This document shows positions 1 through 11,470 of a stretch of 64,000 nucleotides of DNA, in pieces. The stretch is from Paguma larvata (Eukaryota > Chordata > Mammalia > Carnivora > Viverridae). Within the stretch, counting starts at the first letter, position 1; the number at the start of each line of letters is the position of its first letter. Location: NCBI GenBank assembly GCA_030068075.1, contig CM057829.1, positions 88,589,889 to 88,653,888 of the forward strand, read 5' to 3'. The notes beneath the pieces were generated by a model. That model had not been told where the DNA came from and searched no databases. It saw only the letters and a program-made list of their open reading frames with translations. Made by a program: the position numbers and the translations under genes.

Positions 1-197
1 GGTTAAGCGGCCGACTTCGGCTCAGGTCATGATTTCACGGTCTGTGAGTTCGAGCCCCTGCGTCGGACTCTGTGCTGGCGGCTTAGAGCCTGGAGCCTGC
101 TTCAGAGTCTGTATCTCCCTCTCTCTCTGCCCTTCCCCTGCTCATACTCTGTCTCTATGTCTCTCAAAAATAAAAATAAAACGTTAAAAAAAAAAAA
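1..197 (+). mobile_element. CAN-SINE (SINEC, feliform type), 5' cut by window edge
   Basis: tRNA-Lys-derived carnivore SINE. The copy enters at the A-box end ('GGTTAAGCGGCCGACTTCGG') and runs through the B box ('GAGTTCGAGCCCC'), the 'GAGCCTGGAGCCTGCTTCAG' block, the CT-rich tract and an 'AAAATAAAACGTTAAAA' tail. It looks young because it is close to the family pattern. The first ~20 bases of the head lie outside the window. Confidence 0.95.
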
Positions 198-470
198 GTA
201 AAATGTATAGCACATGCACACCCAAAAAAACCCCAATGATGCTATAGATGAGTGACATGGAAATATATACACTGTGTATTGTTGAGTAAAATAAAATAGG
301 TTATGAAAGAGTATGTACCAAATGCAATTTAATACATATTTATATTCAAATAAAAATACATGAGAAATATACATCAAGATATTGGTAGGGATCATGGGTA
401 ATTTTTTTCCCTTTTACTTATCTGTATCCTCTATAATGAATATGTGTTGTTTAATTTCTTTTAAGAGCTA
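198..470 (+). mobile_element. Degenerate L1-type 3' UTR
   Basis: AT-rich sequence with the order seen in old mammalian L1 3' ends: 'GGTAGGGATCATGGGTAATT', then T-rich sequence, then 'CTATAATGAATATGTGTTG'. The SINE at 1-197 directly adjoins it and may have inserted into it. The family call is by pattern memory only. Confidence 0.4.
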
Positions 471-2420
471 TTTTACATTTTCCTCAGAAAGTGGGAGATT
501 AGAGACTAGGTGGTACAGGTTAAGATTATTGTCAGTCTTCGTGGGTTTTTAAAGTGCTGATTTGATTGAAATATTTCAGGCTGAGGAACAAGACATTAAT
601 ATTGGGAAGAGAAGTATTTTCATGAACTGGATTTGCCAGCTGTCTCCTGATGGCCCAAATCAAATGTGAAGTGGTTTTTGTCATTCAGCATAGTCCCAGA
701 ATTCAGATTTTATAACGTCCCCGCCACTTACCAAATCAAAATCAAAGTATCCTAAAGTAGATCCGAAGGGACATGGATAGATTTTAGAAGAAGAAAAACC
801 AAAAAGCAGAGTGACCGAGTTAATTGGGAAGGTTGAGCTAAATAAACATTAAATAGGTTTCTTTACTGTAGGGCTTCTCCGAGCTTTTGTTATGCTAATG
901 TGCACTGTAACTTCCTGAAAACGGTTGAAGTCTATGAAGCATTTCCAAATTTCCTATTTATCCATGGAAGTTTTTTTTTTTTCCACCCAAGCATCACATA
1001 GGGCTAGCGACCATAGAACACACTTAGGGCAATATTGTTCTAAAATACCATTCTAGAAACACCTATAAACAAACACATATACTGTTTCCCTCAGGAGAAT
1101 TAAAAAATGATTTGGCAAATACGAATTCATTATTTTCACCAAAACACTCTCTAATTTCAAGAACTGCAACATTCGTGAAGATATTAAATCAATTCTGCCA
1201 GGTTGCCTCATCAGAAGCACCAAAGGGTTTCATGCCAGTGAAAAAACATCTGAACTTCACCCAAAATCTGTGAAATCACTTTCAAGTAAATGGGACTAGT
1301 CTGCAAACAAAATAAAATGTACACCTGTCACTGCCATTCATTTCCATAATCACAGTTTATAAATTTACATGCCATGAAAAGCTTTATTCATGTTCATATG
1401 GTGTGAAAATTGCAGAAAAAACTTAAAATTAATTACCTTTCTTAAAACAAAGCTATTTAATTTTATTGCAGACAAAAAAGGGAATTTATTCACAAGTCAC
1501 AAAACTTCTGGAAATACAGTCATGAAATAAGAGCTAGGAAAAGTGGCTTGTGCTCTAACATGTCCTCATGATGCAGAAGCAAATTAGCTGGCATGGCTGT
1601 TCTCTGTAGTCTTACGGCCTTGAATCAGGTCTTCCAGCTTAGCCTTTGGAAGATCTCAAAGGTAGACTTGACCCAACATTATGATCCTTTTCTTTGAGTT
1701 TACTCAGAATTTCCTCCACAATCTACACAATCTGCTGATGTTTAGAACCAGAAATCGAACAGCTGAGATAGTCCACCCCTAATTTGCCCTCACGACAACC
1801 TCGGTAGACACCAGTTGAACACATCGCAGAATCCATTTGGGTGGGCATGGATGGGACTCCAGGGACGGAGCTTTTTTTTTTTCTTGGAAGTATTTTATTT
1901 CACACTGAAATAAGCTGATTAGTATGTAGAAAAGCAACAGTCTCTTGATTTCCACAAATGTGTTTTGATTTTTTATTCCGGGCCTCAAGTTCCTTCCTGC
2001 ATACATTTAACCACAGCCCACTCCAACACTGGTACATTTACTGGGTCGAGGGGTTGTTGGGGAGGTGTACTTCTCCTTGGAATCTTGCTTACATTTGCAT
2101 GTGAAAAGAAAGAAATGCTTTTGAGTAATTAGTCATCTGAAATTCTGCACCATGAGGAAAAAATTTGCTTTTGGATATTTATGGGGAGAAAAATCCATAT
2201 GGACAATGAATACGGTATTGATGTGTTAGGGGGAAGGGTTGGGGGCATCGTGCATTATGTTGAATTTCATCCAAACAATGGTAAAAGTAAGATTGCTACT
2301 TTCTCATAAACAATAGCTACTGTGAAAAATACCACAACGCTGGTTTTTTTTTTCATAAGCTAAATTTCTTATATTAATTCCCTGATTTAAAAATGCTCTT
2401 TATTTTTGACCTGATATTCT
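471..2420. other. Unique non-coding sequence
   Basis: No repeat, RNA gene or credible ORF seen. Homopolymer T runs lie near 970-981 and 1871-1881. The minus strand of 1480-1860 has short coding-like stretches ending in an AATAAA, but frames are broken and no parent protein is recognised. Confidence 0.5.
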
Positions 2421-2800
2421 CATGCCATATTGAAGAAACTCATGATCAATATGTATTGATTTGATCACTAATTGCATTAATTTTGCTTTAGAAATTAGAA
2501 AGGCTCTAATGAGGATGTGAAGTCACTTCAAGATAGTGCATTACGGTCAGGCTAATTTAGCTGGACTCTGTGCATCAGATTATTTCATTATGGGCCATCA
2601 ATTACCATACAAACAGATGAGATAAATAGCTTTTTTCTAAGCAGATTTACATTTTTGAATTCATCTATAAATTTCAAGAGCTTAAGTTAATTTATATCCC
2701 ATGACCATATTTAATATACAAATAGTTCAGCCATGAATGCATTATCTGCATAAACCCTTACACCAGCCTCTCATATTATGCTTTGAACAACACTGGAAAC
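2421..2800. promoter_or_regulatory. Candidate conserved non-coding element (AT-rich, homeodomain motifs)
   Basis: Repeat-free segment dense in TAAT/ATTA cores, including 'CTAATTGCATTAATTTTGC' at about 2469-2487 (overlapping homeodomain and POU-like sites), 'GCTAATTTAGC' and 'CATCAATTACC'. This composition is typical of developmental enhancers in gene deserts. Regulatory function is inference; only the motif density is seen. Confidence 0.3.
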
Positions 2801-5245
2801 GCTTTTGAAAAATTATTTGCTCCCACCGCGTTTAGTCTCTTAAAGAAAAACATGAAATGAATATTTCTATTAAAATCTTCCGTACCATCACTTAGCAATT
2901 GGTACAAAAAAACCAAGAGAGCAAGACGGACAGATGTTGCTCAAGTTTTATAAAATTGTAAGAATATGAAATAGTCAAGCTGACTTTGAAATTGAGTGCA
3001 GATGCTAAAATAACATCCCAAGAAACGAGAAGTATAGAGGCTTTTAAATTTTGTGAGTGTATTTCTGCTCTTCTTAGAAACCTACCTGTTCAATTGAATC
3101 AAATAAAAAGACTCCAGAAGGAGAATTTGATTTTGGGGAGCTCGAGTGGAGTGGTGTTGTGGTGTATGGGAGAAATGTGGCCGGAGGCAAAACTGGAGGA
3201 AAATTTAAGATGTGCAGAGTTCTGGGGTATCTTAAAGAAAAGCAATGGATCAAAATGAAATCCATGAAACATTTCAGAAATAAGTATTCCACAGCTCATT
3301 CTATTCTCAAAATGCGTATTTAGCAACACTAAAGGAAGTGAATTAGCTAACACTGATGGGTGCCTCATACAGCCCTGGGAAGTTCTGAAATGCTAATGAT
3401 AATGAAGATATTATCTACTTTTCTGTCAGTTAGTATTTAGTGATACAATCATGAGCACACAGTTTTGGCATCCAGCTTCTAAATTAAAATTATTGTACAT
3501 TTATGAATTTAAAAACTTAAGAAAGCAGTCCGAAGTTAAATTTAGTCCCTCTTTCATTATCTTATTCACTGACAGTATAAGATGATATATAACATGCTAT
3601 CCCCCCATTCACAAAGAATCAGTGAAATGTGAATTTATCACTTAATCTAGGATAAAGTATATTTCACAAGCAAAGACCTTATGAGAGAATGTCAGAGTCG
3701 AGGAACTCACTAGAAATCAGCTAGCTCCTCGGCATTCATGAATCGGCATTTGGGAACCATTGTGGACCTTCAGTGTAGGTTTCCCAAATCTAAAACTGAA
3801 TTAATATGATGCCCAGAAGATTCACGTGCACATTAAAATTTGAGAATAGTGGTCTAGTCTTTCATTATTTTCTTTTTTACAGACATGGCAACTAATGCAA
3901 AAAAAAAAAAAAAAAAGCTTAAGAATTGTTCAAGGTGGCAAAAATTAACTTACAGGTCTCTAAGGCTGAAAGCTACAGTGGTTAAATATGATGCTAAATG
4001 GATCCCAGTAAGGGACTCGGTCTATAAGTCACAGTTAACTCTGTTGGTGGTTGGATGCTGGGTCCATTTCCAGCCAACACTGGGAACTGCTCGCCGTGGC
4101 TGTAAAGAACATTTTTAAGAACAGGTTCGTGCCCTGTAAGGACAAGTTTGCTACATTTCTGCTCCTCAGAAACGTTTCATCAGTCAAGTCCATGAGCAAC
4201 TGCCAGCATCCTCCAACTGCAATCCATATTTTATACAGATAATTCAAAGGAAGGGAGAATAGTCGCATCCTCAATTTACCTACTAACAAAACAAAGCGTG
4301 AAAGTCAAATGTGACATATTTGTCAACATTTCACCACATAGAGATGAAAACAGAAAGGAAGGTAATAAGTGGAGGAATTTTTAGTGTGGCTTCCTACAGC
4401 TGAGTGTGTGTAAGGCAAGTAAACAGTAGCCCAGTATAGACACAGCTGAGGGCACTTAATTAGTGACAATTACAACATTGTTCTAAGCTGCCTCCAACCT
4501 TGCTCTTTCCCTTTAGATAAACTCTTTTAAGTAAATACAATGTCAAGAAAATGGACAAGCCCTTTGACTTGCCAGAGAAGAATGAAAGTGGCATATTCTT
4601 TTATCAATTGAAACGTGCTTTTTTCAATCGGACTTGTTAAGGGCAGTTAGACCTAACTTTTCATACAGCCTAAAAATACACACAGCTTACACTCTACACA
4701 TTATTTACACTACTTAGTGTTAAATGTGCGGCAAATAGTTTTTCCTCAAAGAAGTTATGCTAATAATTATCACGTAGAAAATCTTATGGTTAGAGTCTTT
4801 CAGAAAATAAATACCTATACATACAATCTGAGAAATAGCTTTCTGACTCACTGATGTTTAATGATTTATAAGAGAATAAACAATCTGATGCTTTGCTAAT
4901 TATCACCCGAAGTGAGAACGGTGTCCAGGAAATGTTTTGACCAGAGCATGGAGAAATTGATACACATCACCCTAACACATGCTGAGCTAGGGTCTGGCTC
5001 ACATGGATATGATCTCACGTAGAGATCATGACAAGTTATGCATGCATTTCCATTTAAGATGGTATTCATCTCTGATATGAAAAAAGGTATTATTAAAAAT
5101 GGTATTAACGGGCAATTAAAATTGTGGGCAGGAAAGGATGGATGTCTAAATAATTTGGAAATAGGGCAGTCAGATTTCACAGGCTTTACAAAGAAATTTC
5201 AAATATTAGTCCAAGGAGCTATCTATGCATATATATATCATGGTG
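2801..5245. other. Unique non-coding sequence
   Basis: No repeat family recognised. Short ORFs at 2986-3258 and 3885-4289 are at chance length, lack splice context and match nothing I know. A poly-A run lies at 3899-3916. Confidence 0.5.
3899..3916 (+). repeat. Poly-A run
   Basis: Uninterrupted A run following 'AACTAATGC'. No SINE body precedes it, so it is a simple repeat or a relic tail. Confidence 0.85.
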
Positions 5246-5348
5246 GTCGTGGTGTCTCTTACACACATCGAATCAAGCCCTTCGCATATTGGATTTTAAT
5301 TCTAATTATTGAATCATTTGAGTTGAGGTGTCTCTACCTTCTCTGTAT
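5246..5348 (+). repeat. Duplicated copy of an L2 segment
   Basis: 103 bp matching 6172-6274 with three mismatches and no gap. The matching sequence in the second copy is internal to an L2 3' end. Here neither the L2 upstream part ('TTCTCTGAGAAGGC') nor the downstream part is present, so this is a secondary duplicate rather than an independent L2 insertion. Confidence 0.85.
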
Positions 5349-5990
5349 ATCAGCTTTTAGCACAACTTTTAAATACAAAAGATTAATAAATATGCAATGT
5401 TAATTAAAGTCGACAGAGAAAGGAAACATTAAAACCATAGCTAATTATCTTTAAACACTGTACTTTTTCTATTCTGCTAACTCCAAAGCTTTAAATCAGT
5501 ATAAAAGTTGTTCTCAAGAAACTGAGAGGCCGTGGCGATTTTGTAGCTTGCATTTAGGACTTACCAGTAGCCAAAAAATAAATGTTAACATTTGCAATTT
5601 CCTGACCTCCTGATAACTCTGTCTTTCAAAGACATATATGCGGTTGTTGTTCTTGCATGCGGATTGGCATGGGAGGATGCGTCTGTACCTGCTTCTACCT
5701 GGTTCTTTTGAGACCAATGGCCCAGGAAGTGCTCTCTTACTGGCCCCTCTGCAAGGTATTCTAGCCAACTCCGGTAACCAGTCTCAATCAATCCACCAAC
5801 GTTCAACAATTCCTTATTTTGCCTTTAGCAAGACATTTTATGTTTAGTTGTATGGGTTTTTCAATTAAAAAAAAAAAAAGGCCTTCTTATCTGTGAAAGT
5901 GCTTATGTGCACCCGGGGTGTCCTTATAAAATATATACTGCACTGCATTCACCACAGTGGCTAAAAGTGTGAACCAAATGGGGATTTTAG
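5349..5990. other. Unique sequence with a weak minus-strand exon-like segment
   Basis: No repeat recognised. On the minus strand a good donor (CTG|GTAAGT) falls at 5565/5564 after a short open frame, with a possible acceptor 'CCTTGCAG' at about 5752-5759. Coding potential looks poor and no protein family is recognised. A poly-A run lies at about 5867-5879. Confidence 0.35.
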
Positions 5991-6320
5991 GGGAGCCACC
6001 TCTATTTTATGGACACATGTTTGCTCTTACCCACACTGGCCCTCTGTCAATGTGCCTCTACTCCCCTACTTCCTTCTCAGCTGCCCTTTGAAACCCTCTC
6101 CAATGTCCTCTTCTCTGAGAAGGCTGTCTAGACCAGCCTCCGGGGGAGTTTTGTGCTGCCTGTTCTAAGCTGTCATGGTGTCTCTTACACACATCGAATC
6201 AAGCCCTTAGCATATTGGATTTTAATTCTAATTATTGAATCACTTGAGTTGAGGTGTCTCTACCTTCTCTGTATGTACAGCGCTGTTACAGCAAGATATT
6301 TTTATTAAATGAGTGAAAAT
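5991..6320 (+). mobile_element. L2 LINE 3' end
   Basis: CR1-clade L2 3' region. It has 'TCTTCTCTGAGAAGGCTGTC' (L2 'gagaaggccttccctgacc' block), then the 'gcacttagcatattggattttaattctaattattg' region, then a relic AT-rich tail with 'TATTAAATGAGTGAA'. It contains the source copy (6172-6274) of the local duplication. Confidence 0.75.
6172..6274 (+). repeat. Source copy of the 103-bp local duplication
   Basis: Direct repeat partner of 5246-5348, offset 926 bp. It lies in proper L2 context on both sides, so it is probably the original. Confidence 0.85.
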
Positions 6321-6540
6321 GAGGTAAAAGTCCCTTAAAAGGCATCCAGATATTTGGATCCCTATAAATCCAAAGATATTTATTCACAGTCTAGTTGCTA
6401 ATATGATCCTCGGTTGCTCTGTTTTGGATGGGGCTTAAAGCAGTTTCGGGTTAGTAGAACGAGACCCCATTTTCCTGATACCACTGCCGCATAGGGCCAA
6501 GTCCCTTAATAAGACAATAATAAAGGAAGATGTAAATAGA
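6321..6540. other. Unique non-coding sequence
   Basis: Nothing recognised between the L2 and the MIR. Confidence 0.5.
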
Positions 6541-6752
6541 TTGTGGCACAGTCCTTAGCTGGCTAGCTCTGAGCAAGTAATTTAATCTCTTTAAGCCTCA
6601 TGTTTTCCATCTGTGAAATGGAGATAAATAACTGTGACCTACTTCATCCAACTATATGGAATAAGCGCAAGTGTGTTTGTAAAGCTGAGCACAGTCCATG
6701 ACATATTACACATGCTTAGCGAATGTAGCTATTGATAATAAAATATCATTAT
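6541..6752 (+). mobile_element. MIR SINE
   Basis: MIR core in order: 'GAGCAAGTAATTTAATCTCT', 'AAGCCTCATGTTTTCC', 'ATCTGTGAAATGGAGATAA', then 'GAGCACAGTCCATGACATAT' and 'GCTATTGATAATAA'. Strong order match with the divergence expected of an ancient SINE. Confidence 0.88.
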
Positions 6753-6824
6753 TATCGATTAAAGGCAATCCATAGCTTCTGGTATACTTTGGAAAAGTCT
6801 CAAATGAATAACTTTATTAACCCT

Positions 6825-7010
6825 TTCATTCAGTAAGCATTTATTTGGAACTGAGTAAATAACTCTTTAGCTATTCAACCTCTCTTCTGGGAAACTAGTA
6901 CATACTAGGGGCTGTGTGGAATAAGATATTGTATCAGACCTAAGTGAGTTTATAACTGTCGCTCGGACGGTGAGTTTATAATTAAGAAACTGGACAAGAA
7001 AAGTATCTGA
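6825..7010 (-). mobile_element. L2 3' tail, degraded
   Basis: Reverse of the L2 end: 'CATTCAGTAAGCATTTATTT', then 'TACTAGGGGCTGTGTGGAAT' and 'CAGACCTAAGTGAGTTTATA' (the 'ctggggatacaaagatgaataagac...ctcaaggagctcaca' block). It carries a 12-base direct repeat GTGAGTTTATAA at 6944-6955 and 6970-6981. Confidence 0.6.
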
Positions 7011-8631
7011 ATAACTCTCATACGAGGAAGAAGGCAAAATATACCATGTGACTGACTGACGAGACCAACGTCATCACTCCTGCAGCCAGTAGTGCTCACA
7101 AGAAATGAGGGTCAGGCATTTTCTTCTCCTTCACCACCTGCATCAACACAACCCATACGTCACCTGCGGGATGGAGAATGGAGGCAGGAGCTCCTCCAGT
7201 CGTCCACCTCCTGCAAAGATAAGCAGAGCCACAAACACTGGGCAAAGACCCTGACTGAGGCAAGTCTTGGTGGCTTTTCCAGGCAGTGTGATGTGTGTTC
7301 GGTGGCTCTGCTTTTATTGTTGGTGTGAGTCATTGCATGGGGGCGAGTAGGGAATGTCTGACCTATCAAAACAATAAGTATACAAGTTAATTTCTTCCCA
7401 AACGATGTCAAAGCTTCTCTTATTTAACTTGGCCCGGGACCTCAGGTCACACCAGGCACACACAAAACTTGACATGAATGCTTTGCTGGTGGTAATGGCC
7501 TCCTTCTGGTCTCACAGAGCAAATGCATTAAAACCCAAGAAAAACTCTAGGGCTCTGTTTATTTTTATGGAACTAGATTTTTAAAATCCAATCCAAGTGG
7601 TCATTAAATGAGTTCGGAGAATAACTGAAATGATCTTAATCTAGAATTTTATTGCCCTACTAACATATTAAAAAATGAACATCAGCTGAAGCTCCTTCCC
7701 ACCAGCGGTTACCTTGAAATTATGACCAGCTCACGAGAAAGGGGCGCTCCAAATGAAACTACATTACCTCTTTGTTCACAGCACGATCTCACTGCCCATG
7801 AAGTGTTCTTATTTACAACGAGCGCTGAGTGCCTTTCTCCAAGCCCTGACTCTGCCCTAAGTTCCTGGGGTCCTGAGGCTCCAGCTGTTTCCGCAGCTCT
7901 ATCAGGAGCCGGGCAGAGAATGAATCTTTCCTGGTGGGCTTGTTTGCCTCAATACGCACTACTTGCTTGATTTTCTTTCTCCTCTGGCTTAAACCGTGGC
8001 AACACCACATCTGGCAGGCTGCTCTTGAACTGTCCTAGCAGAGCGACATAAGAGTTGTGGTTTTTCACATTCCTCACGGCCAGCAGAGGGAGCGAAAGTG
8101 CACAGCAATGCAACTTTAATGAAATAATGATTATCTTTAAGTTCTATTTCATCAATATAAAATCTGCAGGTGTGTCTGGGGGAAGAAATGTAGCATGCGC
8201 AGTATATTCGCTTGCTGTCTGTTAATGTTTCTACGTGGGAGGTCATTAAAAGTCTACAAAGAGAAAGAAAGTCCACCTGCCCACAATATTCTACTGTATG
8301 AAAATGAAGAAGGAGCCGAAGAATCCTGTGGCGGCAGAGAAGTGGCAGAGAGGGATCAGTGTTCTGGCTGGGAATGAAAATCACTTCTCCTAACTGGACC
8401 CCTAGTTTATGATTTCACTCATCCCCATGAAGTTAGATTTAGGGATAATTGATAAGCTTTCAAACAGAAGAAAACCAGATGAACCAGCCATGGTCTCCAT
8501 GGCCCCCCTCCCTAATTTTTCTCTCCAGCCAAGTTGCCCCTTGCCACCAGCCCACCTGCTATTTTGCATGAGAGAACATATTTCTCCCTCTCAGGGTGAC
8601 AGTTGAAGTCTTTCAAGCGCCGTATACCATG
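7011..8631. other. Unique sequence, somewhat GC-richer than its surroundings
   Basis: No repeat recognised. Short ORFs on both strands (7092-7411, 7722-8010, 8195-8377) have no splice-flanked open frame and no recognised family. A CTCF-like motif lies at 8077-8095. Confidence 0.5.
8077..8095 (+). promoter_or_regulatory. Candidate CTCF binding site
   Basis: 'CGGCCAGCAGAGGGAGCGA' fits the CTCF core CCASYAGRKGGCRS at all positions except the A in GGGAGC (8080-8093), a commonly tolerated variant. It is outside any recognised repeat. If bound, its orientation would matter for loop formation. Occupancy is inference. Confidence 0.55.
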
Positions 8632-9008
8632 TAAGTGTCACTCCTCTGTCCTTTGTATCTCTGCTTCTCGGTCTACTCCAACCCCACTTCCCCCTGTGCT
8701 GTTCTCCACACACATCAAGTTTGTTCCCTTTGCACTTCCTCTTCCCTCTACCTAAAATATTACTCCCCGGAGATAGCTGCCGGGCTCACTCCCTCTTCTT
8801 CCATTTGCCTCACAAATTGCAACTTCCTTGACCTTATTTTAATTGCAAACCACCCCCTCCCACTTTTCCTCCTGCTTTATTTTCCCCATCTGACATACTA
8901 TGTTGTAGGTCTTACTATCCACTTGTTTGCTGTCCTCGCAAGTGCAGGGATTTCTGTCATTTTGTTCATGGCTGTTGAGTGGATGAGTAAATGCATGAAT
9001 GAATAAAA
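8632..9008 (+). mobile_element. L2 LINE 3' end
   Basis: L2 3' UTR order is kept: 'CATCAAGTTTGTTCCCTTTG', 'CACTTCCTCTTCCCTCTACC', 'GCCGGGCTCACTCCCTCTTC', 'CCACTTGTTTGCTGTC', 'GTGCAGGGATTTCTGTCATT', then the 'GTGGATGAGTAAATGCATGA' tail. The 123-residue ORF here is an L2 read-through, not a gene. Confidence 0.85.
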
Positions 9009-9820
9009 GACTAAGTGAGCCTTAAATTTTGTTACACATGCAGCACTCAGAGGAAAGAAATGCAGGTTTCCTCTAACGGAAGTGACATTAAGTGCGCATC
9101 GTGGTTCCTTCAGCCTCACCTAAAAATAATTTGCTTCTATCAGTGCTTCAAGGTCGCCGTATTGATTGAAGCTCCTACTGTTTGACTCTGAGAGCAAGTG
9201 TGTTCACAACTTTATCATATTGCCACAAGTATCGCTTCCTTTGTAAGATAATGCTCCAGCCACCTCCTTCTGCCATGATGTCTAATTACCTCTCGTGGGG
9301 TCTCACATTCCTTTGTGAAAAGCTAACATTAACTGATATATAACACTCATCATAGTCTTTACGTGTTTGGTATGTGTGACCAAATGCCCTTTCATTTGTT
9401 CCATACTAATATTATATGAATATTAGCGAATAGCATACATTTCTACGGCACCTCTTAAGTAAATATGTATTTAGTTGGTTATGTTTTATGCATATTTAGA
9501 ATTTGTTTGCATTATCAACTTCACATGTATTATTTACCTGGTGGGAATATTTAGCTTTCGGTCACTCCGTGTTATCCTATGGATAAATTCACATATGTTT
9601 TACAATATGCATAACATTTCCACTAAATCATCCTAATGCCTGGTATATTTATCACTTTTTATGAGGTGCTTATCTACAGCAAGGCACTTACTTAATCACT
9701 CGTTCTTGGCTTGTTTGTTTTTTCCCTTTCCTCATTGAAAACAAGTATCTGTTGGGGAAAAAAAAAGATATGTGAGAATCTCCAGGAAAGCAAGCTCTAC
9801 AAAGAAACTCACAGCAGATT
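9009..9820. other. Unique AT-rich sequence
   Basis: No repeat, exon or RNA gene recognised. Confidence 0.5.
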
Positions 9821-10340
9821 ACTCCTGAAGAAAATTTAATGTGTTAAAGACAAGGAAAGCATCATTAATTTCTCAAAAGTTTTCTGTTTTCCTTTATAGC
9901 TTATGAAAAGAAGACTCTCATATTATGGTCATACTGAAATCTAAGTGCATAATCTTCATTATTTTATTCTCAGTTTTAATTGAAGCAATTAAAGTTGTTA
10001 AGTGTTTAATTGCTTCCCATTTCACATCTTAAAATCTGGCCGTTTATTTTTAAAGTTAAGTCGGAAGGGCTAAAATTGGCAATAATTTAGAAGCTAAACG
10101 GGGTGGATGAATAATTTGGTTATGTTTTCCTGTTCAGTCAGCATCTCGTGGGAGTTTAGAAATAATTCTATTTATCTTTCTTATGTGAGGCTAACATAGT
10201 TGACCTACTGCAAGCCATTACATCCAACTAGTTTGCTGATTTGTTTGCAGACTGTTTGATTATGTTCTTATTTTTTTCATTAAAATTTTTATGAAAGCTA
10301 AGTGGCAATTTCATGTTGGAGAAATAAAGCGGTGAAAATC
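9821..10340. promoter_or_regulatory. Candidate conserved non-coding element
   Basis: Repeat-free block with many homeodomain cores: 'TAATTGAAGCAATTA', 'TTTAATTGCTTC', 'GCATCATTAATTTC', 'GGCAATAATTTAG'. It contains a perfect 12-bp inverted repeat (9982-9993 with 10005-10016). The looks are those of a developmental enhancer; function and conservation are not shown by the sequence alone. Confidence 0.35.
9982..10016. repeat. Perfect 12-bp inverted repeat with homeodomain cores
   Basis: GAAGCAATTAAA (9982-9993), 11-base spacer, TTTAATTGCTTC (10005-10016). Each arm holds a TAATTGC/GCAATTA site, and another TAATTG sits just upstream, making three related sites in about 40 bp. Confidence 0.8.
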
Positions 10341-11470
10341 ACTATCATACATCCATCATTTAAACAGAGCACTTGGGATGTCAAGCTCCAGTATCACGGC
10401 TTAGTACGCCAAGGCTTCCAACTCATGTAAAAGTCTTCTAATAGGCATTTGGACTGGAGTTTCTTTACTCTGTCTGACCTAAAGGAATGCATGTGATTAC
10501 TGTCAAGATGGCGGAACACTTTTATATCTGTTGGAAATCTAAAGAAATTTATTTTTATGGATTCTCAGTCTTAGAAGACGGACATTTAGGGTGTTTAAAT
10601 ATTTTGAAATATCTATAGCTCACAAGAAGTTGCCAAAAAAGAAGAGGTCCTGTGTATGCTTCGCCCAGCTTCTCCCGTGGAAAAATCTGGTATAATTGTA
10701 GCACTTCAATGGATTTTTAAAGTGAAAAGACTTTTGACAAGCCTGTGCCCTCTGAGGCAGGACAGTTACAAAGACACAAAATCCAGCCCCACTGCATGTC
10801 TCTAAGAAGCAGAAACCAAATGCGATGATTCCTTGGGTAGGCCCAGGATTTCAGCTATAGTGCTCTGTATTTCCATCTGGCTCACTTAAATGAGTTCAGC
10901 CCATAATTTGACACATCAACCAAAGAGAGAGGCAAGAAGAAACAAGCAGCGGTGATTAAATATCTCTCACTCGTGTGAAGTACCAAAAACAGTACTCCTG
11001 GAGAGATGTTAACGAGACCTGTGATTTCTGAGGCTTATCCAGGACATTAATTTGTGAGTTTCTGGGTTCTTGTTCTCATGGTCCCTTAGAATGGTCATAA
11101 GCGTGAGGACCAAGTCTGTCACACATCTGTCCATCATGGAACTATTCTTCTGAATTTTATAGTCTAGTATTTATGCAGCCATTTCTCTAATAAAGACTGA
11201 AGATTTTTTAGTCGATTCTTCTTTTTCTTAGATAGAATACAGAGTACTCTATCTGAAAAGATGGCTTCTACCTTGTCTGATGAACTACTGGAGAAAAGTG
11301 AAGTTGATTCAGAAGTCACCTTGCTGTCCTTTTTTATTTTTTATCTTTGGTTCTGAGTCCAAGAACCTTTAACCTTTCTGTCTTGGAATGAATTTGGTCT
11401 CTTGTCTCATTCTGTGTATAATTCCCTGGGTAGCTCAGTCTTGGGTTCAGTATCAGACATAATACCAAAA
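10341..11470. other. Unique non-coding sequence
   Basis: Nothing recognised on either strand. Confidence 0.5.

Noticed and set aside
1480..1880. Possible processed pseudogene on the minus strand
   Set aside because: Short coding-like pieces and an AATAAA, but no poly-A tail in the right place, no recognisable parent and no flanking duplication.
5038..5403. 121-residue plus-strand ORF
   Set aside because: Its second half runs through the duplicated L2 segment; no splice context, signal or domain.
8635..9006. 123-residue ORF, partly hydrophobic
   Set aside because: Lies wholly within an L2 3' end on its sense strand; no start context or protein family.
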